From assembly GCA_038250675.1 (NCBI GenBank), contig JBBSCB010000006.1, forward strand, positions 1 through 64,000: a stretch of DNA of 64,000 nt. Direction: 5' to 3'. The position numbers were made by a program, and so were the translations under genes. Position 1 is the stretch's first letter; each line of letters starts with the position of its first letter. The notes below the pieces were generated by a model. The model saw only the letters and a list, made by a program, of their open reading frames with translations. It made no database searches and was not told the DNA's origin. This document shows, piece by piece, positions 56,937 to 64,000 of this stretch. The DNA is from JAICUF01 sp038250675. Lineage in GTDB: Bacteria; Gemmatimonadota; Gemmatimonadetes; Gemmatimonadales; GWC2-71-9.

Positions 56937-58267
56937 CCGCCCACCGCGTCGGGTTTTGGGTTGCGCGTGGGGGCCAGGTCACCGCCGCCGCCGGTGCACA
57001 CCGGGAAGTCCGAGATCATCGCCGTGCCGACGCTCCCCTTGGTTCCGTGGGGCGTCGCGGTGACCTGGATGTTGTACGAACCATCCTCCACGGCGAGCGA
57101 GAACGTCGGCGGGCCATACGCCGTTGTGGTGTCGGCACGCACATGATTGCTGTACGTCACATGCCATTGAATCGTGTATCCCTCCGGCGGCTGGCCCGTC
57201 ACGTGGGCGGTGAGTCCGTGCGTGCCTGCCGTGTGGATCGGTGGGGTGATGCCGGTGATGTCAGTCACGCGAAAGCCGCCGCCACCGCCAGACACCACGG
57301 TCGTGGCAACCTCGCTCCCCAGGCTCTCCATCAATGCGCTCAACTGGTAACCTGTGGGCAGGCCGGATGCGATACCGGCGCGGACGGTTGTGGCGCCGGA
57401 TAAGATGCCGGCACTGACACTGGCCGTGCTAGCCCCGGTTGAACTGACCCTCGCGACATCAGAAAGATCCGCTTTCCACTCCAGTGCTACGCTCCCCAGC
57501 GCCGGATTCGGCCCCGGGCCGTAGAAATTGGCAAACTGGAGGGCGCTCGCGGTGACGGTGACCGGCGGGTCACCCGGATTCAGCGTGATCGAGGTGGGTG
57601 AGAGCGTCACGCCGGTGACGATGTACCGGAACCAGAAGTCCACCGGCAGCGGCGAACGCCGCAAGCCATACGCGGCGTACACCAGATCCGCCTCGTGCTG
57701 GCACACCGTGGAGTGAATGACCGTGTGATCCGTCGGCAACTGCGTGGTGCAGCCATCCGTGATCTCCGGCAGGCCCGCCACCTTCTCGCCGTTGTCCTGG
57801 AACCCAAGGACATGGGACAACTCATGTGTCAGCGCCGTAGCCATACCGCTGGAGTTCGAGGGTGCGCACTCGTTTGGTGTGCTGCTGATGAGCCGGACGG
57901 TGAATGGCGCCGGTGGGTCGGTCACTCGCCCGCAATACGCCTGCGAGTTGCCCTCGACCCGCACGAACACGTCGCCACCGCCCGCCTGAAGCGTGGGGGC
58001 CCCGCGCGCGCGCCCGGCATTGAGCGCGCTGTCCCATGCCGCCGTCGCCACCTGGATGGCATCGCCCGCGCCCTCGGAGCCGGCCTCCGCAGAGACGCCG
58101 ATCACCGCAAAGCAGGAAAAATAGGGGATGAATGTGCCGACGGCGTTTGGCTGGCATTGCGGCAGAGTGCCCGGAACCAGTTCAGGCCGCCCGGCGATGC
58201 CGCTGGGTACGTCGGCTACGCACGCACAAAGCAGCAGCAGGAGCAGCAGCGAACTCGCCCCCCCCAA
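56930..58267 (-). CDS. Metzincin-like zinc metalloprotease lipoprotein
   Basis: A protein with the extended zinc motif HELSHVLGFQDN (HExxHxxGF type), preceded by a helix, and followed by beta-sandwich (Ig-like, VTLSPTSITLNPGDPPVTVTA) and Gly-rich regions. Leu-rich SSLLLLLLLCACV gives a lipoprotein signal with Cys close to the N-terminus. From the TTG at 58267 it is 445 residues. A better start (ATG 58278, with GAGG 6 bases upstream) encodes MPKIWGG but is one base out of frame at the 8-base G tract. The two TolB-like lipoprotein genes follow in the same operon. Confidence 0.72.
   Translation of the reverse strand: MGGASSLLLLLLLCACVADVPSGIAGRPELVPGTLPQCQPNAVGTFIPYFSCFAVIGVSAEAGSEGAGDAIQVATAAWDSALNAGRARGAPTLQAGGGDVFVRVEGNSQAYCGRVTDPPAPFTVRLISSTPNECAPSNSSGMATALTHELSHVLGFQDNGEKVAGLPEITDGCTTQLPTDHTVIHSTVCQHEADLVYAAYGLRRSPLPVDFWFRYIVTGVTLSPTSITLNPGDPPVTVTASALQFANFYGPGPNPALGSVALEWKADLSDVARVSSTGASTASVSAGILSGATTVRAGIASGLPTGYQLSALMESLGSEVATTVVSGGGGGFRVTDITGITPPIHTAGTHGLTAHVTGQPPEGYTIQWHVTYSNHVRADTTTAYGPPTFSLAVEDGSYNIQVTATPHGTKGSVGTAMISDFPVCTGGGGDLAPTRNPKPDAVGGC
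58258..58265 (-). repeat. 8-base homopolymer (poly-G on the coding strand) at the start of the metalloprotease gene
   Basis: Eight C on the plus strand, immediately followed by AAATTTTT. A ninth G would join ATG 58278 in frame to the lipoprotein signal peptide. Such tracts are prone to slipped-strand changes and to sequencing indels. Confidence 0.6.
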
Positions 58268-58432
58268 ATTTTTGGCATCAGGACCTCGGCGAATGGAATG
58301 TGGCGGAGTGCGCCAGCCCTGCCGCGCCGAAGAAATGGGCGGCTGAGCCACGAGGATGCGCGATGATTCTCAGGAGCTAGCCCGAAGACTCAACCCCGCA
58401 AGCCATCCGCCGCCAGCCGGGCTACTCCGCCA

Positions 58433-59281
58433 TCACTCCACCCACTCGATCGTCACCCCGCCCATGGCCGTCGCCAGCGTGATATTAAGGTGACGCGCCG
58501 CGGCGGCATAGCCGGGTGAGGTGTAGACCGAGCCGCGGCGAGTCCAGCCCGCGGCCGGAAAGCTCGACAGGAAGCCGCTCACGGTCACGCGCACGCCGGC
58601 TGAGCGGGGGAGCCGCAGCGTCAGGGCGCCCACCGCCATCCTGAGGTCGAGCGACGCATCCGCCGGCCAGGCGCCGCTCAGGTCCAGCAGCACCCGGCCG
58701 ACACCACCTTCGAACCGCGCGCGGCGGCAGCGGCTGTTGCCGAAGTTCAGCACCGTAATGTCCGCCGCACCGGTGCTCACCAGCGCCTGATCGCAGCGGC
58801 CCGGATTGGGCCGGGAAAACCGGACCGTGGTCCGGCTGCCGCCGGTGGTCAGGTGCAACTCGCTGAGGTGGAGACCGCCCAGCTCCAGCGTGCTCTCCGC
58901 CGCGCCCAGCTCGACGTCGAGCGCGAGCGCCACGTCCGGCGAAAACCCGATCGTGGCGCTCTGCTCCATGTGGCTGGTGGAGACGACGCGCAGTCCGCTG
59001 CCGCCCGTGCCCTTGACGCCCAGCCGCACGGTTCCGCTCGAGGCGTCAAAGGCGCCGAGCGGGATGTAGCGGTCGGCGTCGTAACTCAGCCGCATGCGGT
59101 AGAGGTCGCCGGACGCGGCGGGCGCCAGGTGCAGGGTGCCCGCGCCGTAGGTCACGTGGGCGGTGAGGCGGGTCTCGCCGTGGAGCTGTCGGGCGGTGGA
59201 GAAGTCGCGCAGCGTCTGGGCCGGCAGCGCGCCCGCCCCGGCCACGAGGGCCAGGGCGAGCACACCCGCGTACCGTGTCAT
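58433..59281 (-). CDS. Exported toast-rack (DUF2154-like) protein
   Basis: A 282-residue secreted protein with signal peptide YAGVLALALVAGAGALPAQ. The mature part is a beta-helix-like repeat, with LDVELGAAESTLELGGL, SELHLTTGGSRTTVRF and LRMAVGALTLRLPRSAGVRVTV, matching the toast-rack N-terminal and LiaF-like C-terminal domains that recur in cell-envelope stress regulators. Its ATG overlaps the bactofilin-like gene stop (ATGA). It is the last gene of the sigma/anti-sigma operon. Confidence 0.78.
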   Translation of the reverse strand: MTRYAGVLALALVAGAGALPAQTLRDFSTARQLHGETRLTAHVTYGAGTLHLAPAASGDLYRMRLSYDADRYIPLGAFDASSGTVRLGVKGTGGSGLRVVSTSHMEQSATIGFSPDVALALDVELGAAESTLELGGLHLSELHLTTGGSRTTVRFSRPNPGRCDQALVSTGAADITVLNFGNSRCRRARFEGGVGRVLLDLSGAWPADASLDLRMAVGALTLRLPRSAGVRVTVSGFLSSFPAAGWTRRGSVYTSPGYAAAARHLNITLATAMGGVTIEWVE

Positions 59282-60540
59282 GGCCCGCCGATCGGACTGC
59301 GGGTGGGACCGGGCCGGCGGATCGCCGGCACGCCGAACTGCGGCGTGGCCCACAGATATTCGTCGGTCAGCGCCTCGGGCGGGATCATCCGCCCGGCAAA
59401 GCTCTCGCGCAGCCCGGCCCGGCTCAGCAGTGCGGCGCCAAAGCCGGCGGTGCCGAGCAGCCATGTCACCAGGATGGCGGCGCCGCGGATGATGTCGCCG
59501 GCGACCGGCACCCAGCCGAAGACGGCCCACGCCGCCCAGAGCGCCAGCGTCGCGCCCAGCCCGGTGACGAGATAGCGATAACTGTTGGGGGAGGCGACCA
59601 GCGACCCCTGCGCCAGCCGCCGCCGGGTGACGGTCTCGCCCAGTGCATGGGCAACCGCCAGATACCCGCCAACCACCGCGACGACGGCGAGCAGCACGTA
59701 CGCCACGATGGCAAACGGCAGCAGCAGGATGCCGGCGACGCTCAGCACCAGTCCCACCACCAGCATGCCGAACGTGGGCAGCAGCAGGATCTGGCCCAGC
59801 AGGCCGGTGATGAACGCGCGTCCGAATGAATGGGACACGGTGTCGGAGACGATGATCAGGTTGTGCCGCCCGAAGGCGACGAGGCCGAGCCCCAGCACGC
59901 CGAGCGTGACCAGCACGCCGACGAACCCGGCGATGCGCCGGAGCGTCAGCACCAGCGGCGACTCCGTCGCCGCCGGTGCCGGCGCCGCGGCCAGCGTGCG
60001 CGATTCCCCGCCGATCTCGCCGCCCTGATCGCGCACCGTGCCGTGGATGGCGAGCACGTCGCCCGCGATCACGGCACCCGGGTGCACCGTCACGTTGCCG
60101 TCCATGGCGACGAGGTTGCCCTGCACCCGGCCGTAGATGTCCGCGTTGCCGCGGAGGACGAGCAGATGGCCGGTGACGGTCTGATCCGAGCCGACGCTGT
60201 AGTCGCCCATGCGCGCCTGACCGCCGGGCACCGTCAGGCGCACGCGGCCCTCTGGCATCCGGCTGATCGGGGTGAGCTGGGCTTCGATGGCGGTTGGCTG
60301 CGAGAGATCGGACAGGTCGATGCTGGGACCGCCGGCCGGCGCGGGCGCGATGGCCTGGGGATGCGCTGCCGGTGTCTGCACCGGACGGGGATCGCCCTGG
60401 TCGCCGCGCATCTGGTGGATGATGGCCCAGAGGTCGCGGACCGCGACGTGGGCGGAGCCGGCGAGATCGGTAGCCGTGGCCACCCGGGGCAAACCGATCA
60501 GGCAGCCGGCCGCCAGCAACAGGCGGTTATGCGCTCGCAT
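59278..60540 (-). CDS. Polymer-forming (bactofilin-like) membrane protein
   Basis: A 420-residue protein. A signal sequence and Pro-rich spacer lead to a short beta-helix with VTGHLLVLRGNADIYGRVQGNLVAMDGNVTVHPGAVIAGDVLAIHG, the bactofilin repeat pattern. Then come about five or six hydrophobic helices (AGFVGVLVTLGVLGLGLVAFG onward) and a C-terminal cytoplasmic or periplasmic tail. Proteins combining a bactofilin domain and helices are seen near ECF sigma factors. It overlaps the anti-sigma gene by 14 bases. Confidence 0.8.
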   Translation of the reverse strand: MRAHNRLLLAAGCLIGLPRVATATDLAGSAHVAVRDLWAIIHQMRGDQGDPRPVQTPAAHPQAIAPAPAGGPSIDLSDLSQPTAIEAQLTPISRMPEGRVRLTVPGGQARMGDYSVGSDQTVTGHLLVLRGNADIYGRVQGNLVAMDGNVTVHPGAVIAGDVLAIHGTVRDQGGEIGGESRTLAAAPAPAATESPLVLTLRRIAGFVGVLVTLGVLGLGLVAFGRHNLIIVSDTVSHSFGRAFITGLLGQILLLPTFGMLVVGLVLSVAGILLLPFAIVAYVLLAVVAVVGGYLAVAHALGETVTRRRLAQGSLVASPNSYRYLVTGLGATLALWAAWAVFGWVPVAGDIIRGAAILVTWLLGTAGFGAALLSRAGLRESFAGRMIPPEALTDEYLWATPQFGVPAIRRPGPTRSPIGGP

Positions 60541-61135
60541 GGGACACCGGACCGGTCGGCAACGTCATCAGTTTCCGGAGGGCCAGTACCCCGCTCAGGT
60601 AGGTGAGCGATGCGACCGCGGACGCCACCGCGATCTGCGCGGGCGAACCGGCCAGTCCGCGGAGCCCGCCGTACCACGGCTGCTCCATCACGCTCGAGAC
60701 CGCGCCGCGGAGACCGATCCAGGCCCAGTCGGCGGCCGACCCGCTGATCCAGCTTCCCAGCTCGGCGATCATCTGGCGGTGGCCCAGCGACCAGACGACG
60801 CTCGCCGCCATGGAGGCGGCGACGGCCAGTGCGAGCATCGCCGCGATCGCCACCGAACGCCGGCTCGTAAAGAGCCGCCGCCGCGCCGACTCCATCGACC
60901 GCAGCGCGAACGGATCCGGAATGGCGACCGACGCCATCACCCGGTCGGCAAAACCCGGTGCCGGTGCCAGAACCTGAAGTGCGGCGAGATGGTTGACGAG
61001 AATCCGTTCAGTGTTCGCTAGCTCACGACATTCGGCGCAGCCATCGAGATGCGCGTGGCCCGTCGGCCCGAGCTGTCCGGCGAGCCAGGCATCGAGGTCG
61101 TCGAGCGAGAGGTGAGTGAGCGATCGTCCGGTCAT
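60527..61135 (-). CDS. Zinc-finger anti-sigma factor
   Basis: A 202-residue single-pass membrane anti-sigma factor. The N-terminal ZAS domain holds HLDGCAECREL with His29, Cys33 and Cys36 in the HxxxCxxC pattern that binds Zn2+ and the sigma factor. A hydrophobic helix (VAIAAMLALAVAASMAASVVW, about residues 94-114) leads to a periplasmic part and a second hydrophobic stretch near the C-terminus. The partner is the ECF sigma encoded just upstream. Envelope signals would release it by proteolysis or metal loss. Confidence 0.9.
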   Translation of the reverse strand: MTGRSLTHLSLDDLDAWLAGQLGPTGHAHLDGCAECRELANTERILVNHLAALQVLAPAPGFADRVMASVAIPDPFALRSMESARRRLFTSRRSVAIAAMLALAVAASMAASVVWSLGHRQMIAELGSWISGSAADWAWIGLRGAVSSVMEQPWYGGLRGLAGSPAQIAVASAVASLTYLSGVLALRKLMTLPTGPVSHASA

Positions 61136-61172
61136 AAGTGAGCCCTCCTACGGGGGCGTTCGGGCGAAGGTT

Positions 61173-61778
61173 TCATTCCTTGAGATGCGCGAGCAACTCT
61201 CGCAGCTCGTTGCGGGCGCGATGGATGTACGTCTTCACGGTGCCGAGCGGCAGCCCGAGGATGTCGGCGATTTCCTCATAGGGACGACCCTCGACGTGAC
61301 GGAGCAGAATGCAGGAGCGATACTCGGGGCGGAGCCGCGCGATGGCGGCTTCGATTTCGCCGCCCAGCTCGCGGGCCTCGACTTCCTCCAGCGCGGTTTC
61401 CTGGCGATCACCGATCTGCAGCGCCGTGGCCTCGATCGCTTCCGGGGTCTCGGCGTGCGGCGAGCCGTCCAGCGAGAGGGTGTCGAGCTCGCGGCGGCGG
61501 AGGTGATCGATCGCGGCATTGTTGGCAATCTTGAAGATCCACGACGAAAACTTGAACTCGGGCCGGTAGGATTCGATCGCGTTGAGCGCCTTGACGAAGG
61601 TCTCCTGTGCCAGATCCTCGGCCAGCTCCCGATCGCGCACCATGCGGAAGACCAGCGCGAAGATGGGGCGCTCGTAGCGCCGCACCAGCTCGCGGTAAGC
61701 CGCCTGCTGCCCATGGCGGGCCAGCACCACGACCTCCTGGTCGGTGGCGCTGGCCAGGTCCAGGCCGCCGCTAGGCAA
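61173..61778 (-). CDS. ECF RNA polymerase sigma factor (RpoE-like)
   Basis: A 201-residue group-4 sigma factor. Region 2: FALVFRMVRDRELAEDLAQETFVKAL, then FSSWIFKIANNAAIDHLRRR (-10 recognition and melting); region 4: LRPEYRSCILLRHVEGRPYEEIADILGLPLGTVKTYIHRARNELR (-35 recognition helix). No ATG occurs at the N-terminus; TTG at 61778 gives the normal length. It probably controls its own operon (anti-sigma, bactofilin-like, toast-rack). Confidence 0.9.
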   Translation of the reverse strand: MPSGGLDLASATDQEVVVLARHGQQAAYRELVRRYERPIFALVFRMVRDRELAEDLAQETFVKALNAIESYRPEFKFSSWIFKIANNAAIDHLRRRELDTLSLDGSPHAETPEAIEATALQIGDRQETALEEVEARELGGEIEAAIARLRPEYRSCILLRHVEGRPYEEIADILGLPLGTVKTYIHRARNELRELLAHLKE

Positions 61779-61793
61779 CGGGGGCCGGCGCTA

Positions 61794-61823
61794 TTGCGGG
61801 GCCGGTTCCGGCAGGACTACATT
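61794..61823 (+). promoter_or_regulatory. Promoter of ubiE/menG (leaderless)
   Basis: TTGCGG (61794-61799), 18 bases, TACATT (61818-61823), then 8 bases to the ATG at 61832. It lies in the 53-base region shared with the divergent sigma-factor gene. Confidence 0.55.
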
Positions 61824-61831
61824 GCGCGGCT

Positions 61832-62563
61832 ATGTTCGCCTCAAATCGGGAGTTACCGGTTTCCGGCGGGCCGGAGAAACGGGCGTATGTGCGGGAGATG
61901 TTCACCGCGATCGCCCCCACCTACGACCGCCTGAACCGTATCATGAGCCTGCGGCTTGACTTGCGCTGGCGGCGGCACGCCGTGCGCCGCCTCGATTGGG
62001 AGCGCGCGCCCGCCGGCACGTATCTCGACCTGTGTGCGGGCACCCTCGACTTCAGCGCGACGCTCGCCGGGGAGCCCGGCTTTCGCGGTCGCATCGTGGG
62101 CGCCGACTTTGTCCAGCGGATGCTGGAATACGGACGCCACAAGACCGATCGTGCCGCACCGGTCACCGCCGACGCGCTGACGTTGCCGTTTGCCGCCGGC
62201 ACCTTCGACGGCGCGATGCTGGGCTGGGGCGCGCGCAATCTCACTGACCTCGATGCCGGCCTGGTCGAGGCCGCCCGGGTGCTCGCACCGGGCGCCCGCC
62301 TGGTCCTCCTCGAGATGAGCACGCCGCCGCGGCAGCCCCTCCGCGGGCTGTATCGCGCATACTTCGAGCTCCTGCTGCCGCAAGTCGGCCGGATGGTGTC
62401 GAAACATACGAGCGCCTATAGCTGGTTACCAGCGTCGGCGCGGGTGTTTCCCGAGCCCGCCGCGCTGGCGGCGCGAATGACCGGCGCCGGGTTCCGCGAT
62501 GTGACGTTCCGGCGGTTCATGGGCGGCGTCACCGCACTGCATGTCGGCACGCGCGCCGGCTGA
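61832..62563 (+). CDS. UbiE/MenG quinone C-methyltransferase
   Basis: A 243-residue SAM-dependent methyltransferase of the UbiE/MenG family, which methylates demethylmenaquinone or the ubiquinone precursor. AYVREMFTAIAPTYDRLNRIMSL is the family N-terminus; the SAM-binding motif is YLDLCAGTLDFSATL; GWGARNLTDLDAGLVEAARVLAPGARLVLLEMS and the C-terminal SKHTSAYSWLPASARVFPEP and FMGGVTALHVG are conserved. The SAM motif has CAGTLDF in place of the more usual TGTGDL. Next to ubiD, menaquinone or ubiquinone cannot be decided. Confidence 0.92.
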   Translation: MFASNRELPVSGGPEKRAYVREMFTAIAPTYDRLNRIMSLRLDLRWRRHAVRRLDWERAPAGTYLDLCAGTLDFSATLAGEPGFRGRIVGADFVQRMLEYGRHKTDRAAPVTADALTLPFAAGTFDGAMLGWGARNLTDLDAGLVEAARVLAPGARLVLLEMSTPPRQPLRGLYRAYFELLLPQVGRMVSKHTSAYSWLPASARVFPEPAALAARMTGAGFRDVTFRRFMGGVTALHVGTRAG

Positions 62564-62582
62564 ACCTTCCACCGGAGCTGCC

Positions 62583-64000
62583 ATGGCGATCGACAACCTG
62601 CGCGACTTCATCACCGCCATCGACGACATCGGCGAGCTGGTGCGCGTCCGCGAGCCGGTCCGGGCCCGCCTCGAAATCGCGGAGATCGCCGATCGCGTCA
62701 TGAAGAGTCCGGGCGGCGGCCCCGCGCTGCTCTTCGAGCACGTGCTGCTGGACGACGGATCGCGAAGCCCCCATCCGGTGGCGATCAATCTCTTCGGTTC
62801 GATGCGGCGGATGGAGCTCTCCCTCGGCGTCGCGCGGCTGGACGATGTCGGCGCGCGGATCTCCGAGCTGCTGGAGCTCAAGGTCCCGGAGGGGCTCTTC
62901 GGCAAGCTGGCCATGCTGCCCCGGCTCGCCGAGATCGCCAGGTTTCCGCCGCGCACCCGGAGCGGCCGGCCGCCCTGCCAGGACGTGGTGCTCCGCGGCG
63001 ACGACATCAACCTCGATCGCATCCCATTTCTCACCACCTGGCCCGGTGACGGCGGCCGCTACATCACGCTGCCGATGGTCATCACCACCGATCCGGTGCG
63101 CGGAACTCGCAATGTTGGGATGTACCGAGTGCAGGTGCTGGGACGCGACACGCTCGCGATGCACTGGCAGCGCCACAAGGTGGGCGCCGCGCACTGGCGC
63201 GAGATGGCCGCCCGCGGCGAACGCATGCCGGTCGTGATTGCGCTCGGCGGCGATCCCGCGAGCATCTACAGCGGCTCCGCGCCGCTCCCGCCCACGATCG
63301 ACGAGTTCATCTTTGCCGGCTTTCTCCGGCGCGCGCCGGTGGAGCTGGCCCGCGCGGTCACCTGCGAGCTCGATGTCCCCGCCGAGGCGGAGATCGTCAT
63401 CGAGGGATACATCGACCCCGCGGAGCCGCTGGTGGTCGAGGGACCGTTTGGCGACCACACGGGGTTCTACTCGCTGGCGGACTACTACCCCCGCGTGCAC
63501 GTCACGGCGGTGACCCATCGGCGCGATCCCGTCTATCCGGCCACACTCGTGGGGCGCCCGCCCATGGAGGACTACTATCTGGGCCACGCCACGGAGCGCA
63601 TCTTTCTGCCGCTGCTCCGTCTCACGGTGCCGGAGATCGTGGATTATCACATGCCGGCCCCCGGCATCTTCCACAATCTGGTCTTCGTCTCGATCGACAA
63701 GCAGTATCCCGGCCAGGCCGCCAAGGTGATGAACGCGCTCTGGGGCCAGGGATTGATGTCGCTCGCCAAGGTGCTGGTGGTGGTCGACAAGGACGTGAAC
63801 GTACAGGACCCCGACGAGGCGTGGTGGGTGGCGCTCAACAACATCGACCCCGAGCGCGACGTCCGCTTCACCATGGGCCCCGCTGACGTGCTGGATCATG
63901 CCAGCCGGGCCTTCACGTACGGGAGCAAGATGGGCATCGACGGCACCCGCAAGTGGAAGGAAGAGGGCTTCGACCGCGAATGGCCCGCGATGATCGAGAT
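62583..64000 (+). CDS. UbiD-family decarboxylase (partial, runs off the window)
   Basis: The first 472 residues of a UbiD-family prenylated-FMN-dependent decarboxylase. IDNLRDFITAIDDIGELVRV is typical; prFMN and Mn2+ binding segments include RNVGMYRVQVLGRDTLAMHW, IALGGDPASIYSGSAPLP and IEGYIDPAEPLVVEGPFGDHTGFYS, with the catalytic Glu-Arg-Glu neighbourhood. Family members have about 480-500 residues or more, so little of the C-terminus is missing. The gene follows ubiE/menG by 19 bases, consistent with quinone synthesis. Confidence 0.92.
   Translation, partial: MAIDNLRDFITAIDDIGELVRVREPVRARLEIAEIADRVMKSPGGGPALLFEHVLLDDGSRSPHPVAINLFGSMRRMELSLGVARLDDVGARISELLELKVPEGLFGKLAMLPRLAEIARFPPRTRSGRPPCQDVVLRGDDINLDRIPFLTTWPGDGGRYITLPMVITTDPVRGTRNVGMYRVQVLGRDTLAMHWQRHKVGAAHWREMAARGERMPVVIALGGDPASIYSGSAPLPPTIDEFIFAGFLRRAPVELARAVTCELDVPAEAEIVIEGYIDPAEPLVVEGPFGDHTGFYSLADYYPRVHVTAVTHRRDPVYPATLVGRPPMEDYYLGHATERIFLPLLRLTVPEIVDYHMPAPGIFHNLVFVSIDKQYPGQAAKVMNALWGQGLMSLAKVLVVVDKDVNVQDPDEAWWVALNNIDPERDVRFTMGPADVLDHASRAFTYGSKMGIDGTRKWKEEGFDREWPAMIE

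Noticed and set aside
1..64000. CRISPR arrays, tRNA or rRNA genes, integrases and transposases
   Set aside because: None were recognised by reading; the only repeats are short palindromes, one interspersed-repeat-like element and gene duplications.

Overview
The window is a GC-rich chromosomal stretch from a Gram-negative, probably aerobic or facultative, chemoheterotrophic bacterium. Outer-membrane barrel proteins, exported lipoproteins, a Ser/Thr kinase with a TM-anchored beta-propeller sensor, a GWxTD-like protein and TolB/PD40 lipoproteins together suggest Gemmatimonadota or a close relative. That assignment is an inference from gene content; no rRNA or tRNA gene was seen. Coding density is very high and many neighbouring genes overlap by 1 to 14 bases (GTGA, ATGA, TGATG and, unusually, CTGA junctions).

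Layout. 1-7481: MFS and APC transporters, a cstA-ybdD-tauE operon divergent from an SDR gene, and a tandem pair of small paralogues. 7574-12546: lipoprotein, NAD-type isocitrate dehydrogenase, DUF4139 protein, metallophosphoesterase, SprT-like peptidase. 12603-18645: signalling block with a frameshifted hybrid histidine kinase, a PP2C phosphatase, a truncated kinase fragment and a full Ser/Thr kinase with propeller sensor. 18731-25875: glutaryl-CoA dehydrogenase, EtfB and EtfA, then (beyond a GWxTD-like gene on the other strand) ETF-quinone oxidoreductase, a complete path from acyl-CoA oxidation to the quinone pool. 25976-31779: diguanylate cyclase; YjbQ, M20 peptidase, MFS, TerC, HD hydrolase and a truncated surface-antigen remnant, all leftward. 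31891-36239: leftward molybdenum-cofactor block moeA-mobB-mobA with CoA-binding protein and fdhD. 36250-45029: barrel protein, gpmI, SH3-domain protein, three CPA-type antiporters and a degenerate L,D-transpeptidase-like lipoprotein. 45133-50199: two APC permeases flanking guaB. 50363-54533: nrnA, a NifU-domain protein, mrp, a SAM-hydrolase-family protein, a divergent Lgt homologue and a newly spotted 43-residue lipoprotein. 54534-58278: repeat-bearing intergenic region, a decaying tandem array of TolB-like lipoprotein genes, and a metzincin-like lipoprotein with a homopolymer at its start. 58433-61778: ECF sigma factor, anti-sigma factor, bactofilin-like membrane protein and toast-rack protein, an envelope-response operon. 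61832-64000: ubiE/menG and a partial ubiD, quinone synthesis.

Two features cut across the window. Several genes have a -10-like hexamer 6 to 9 bases before the start codon, in two cases with a near-perfect -35, implying leaderless mRNAs. Four genes (tauE, the HD hydrolase, mrp, mobB) have family homology extending upstream of every ATG/GTG/TTG; each has a well-placed CTG, three of them in a CTGA stop-start overlap. No CRISPR array, prophage or insertion sequence was recognised. Apart from the decayed or truncated loci, the genes resemble ordinary core and envelope genes.
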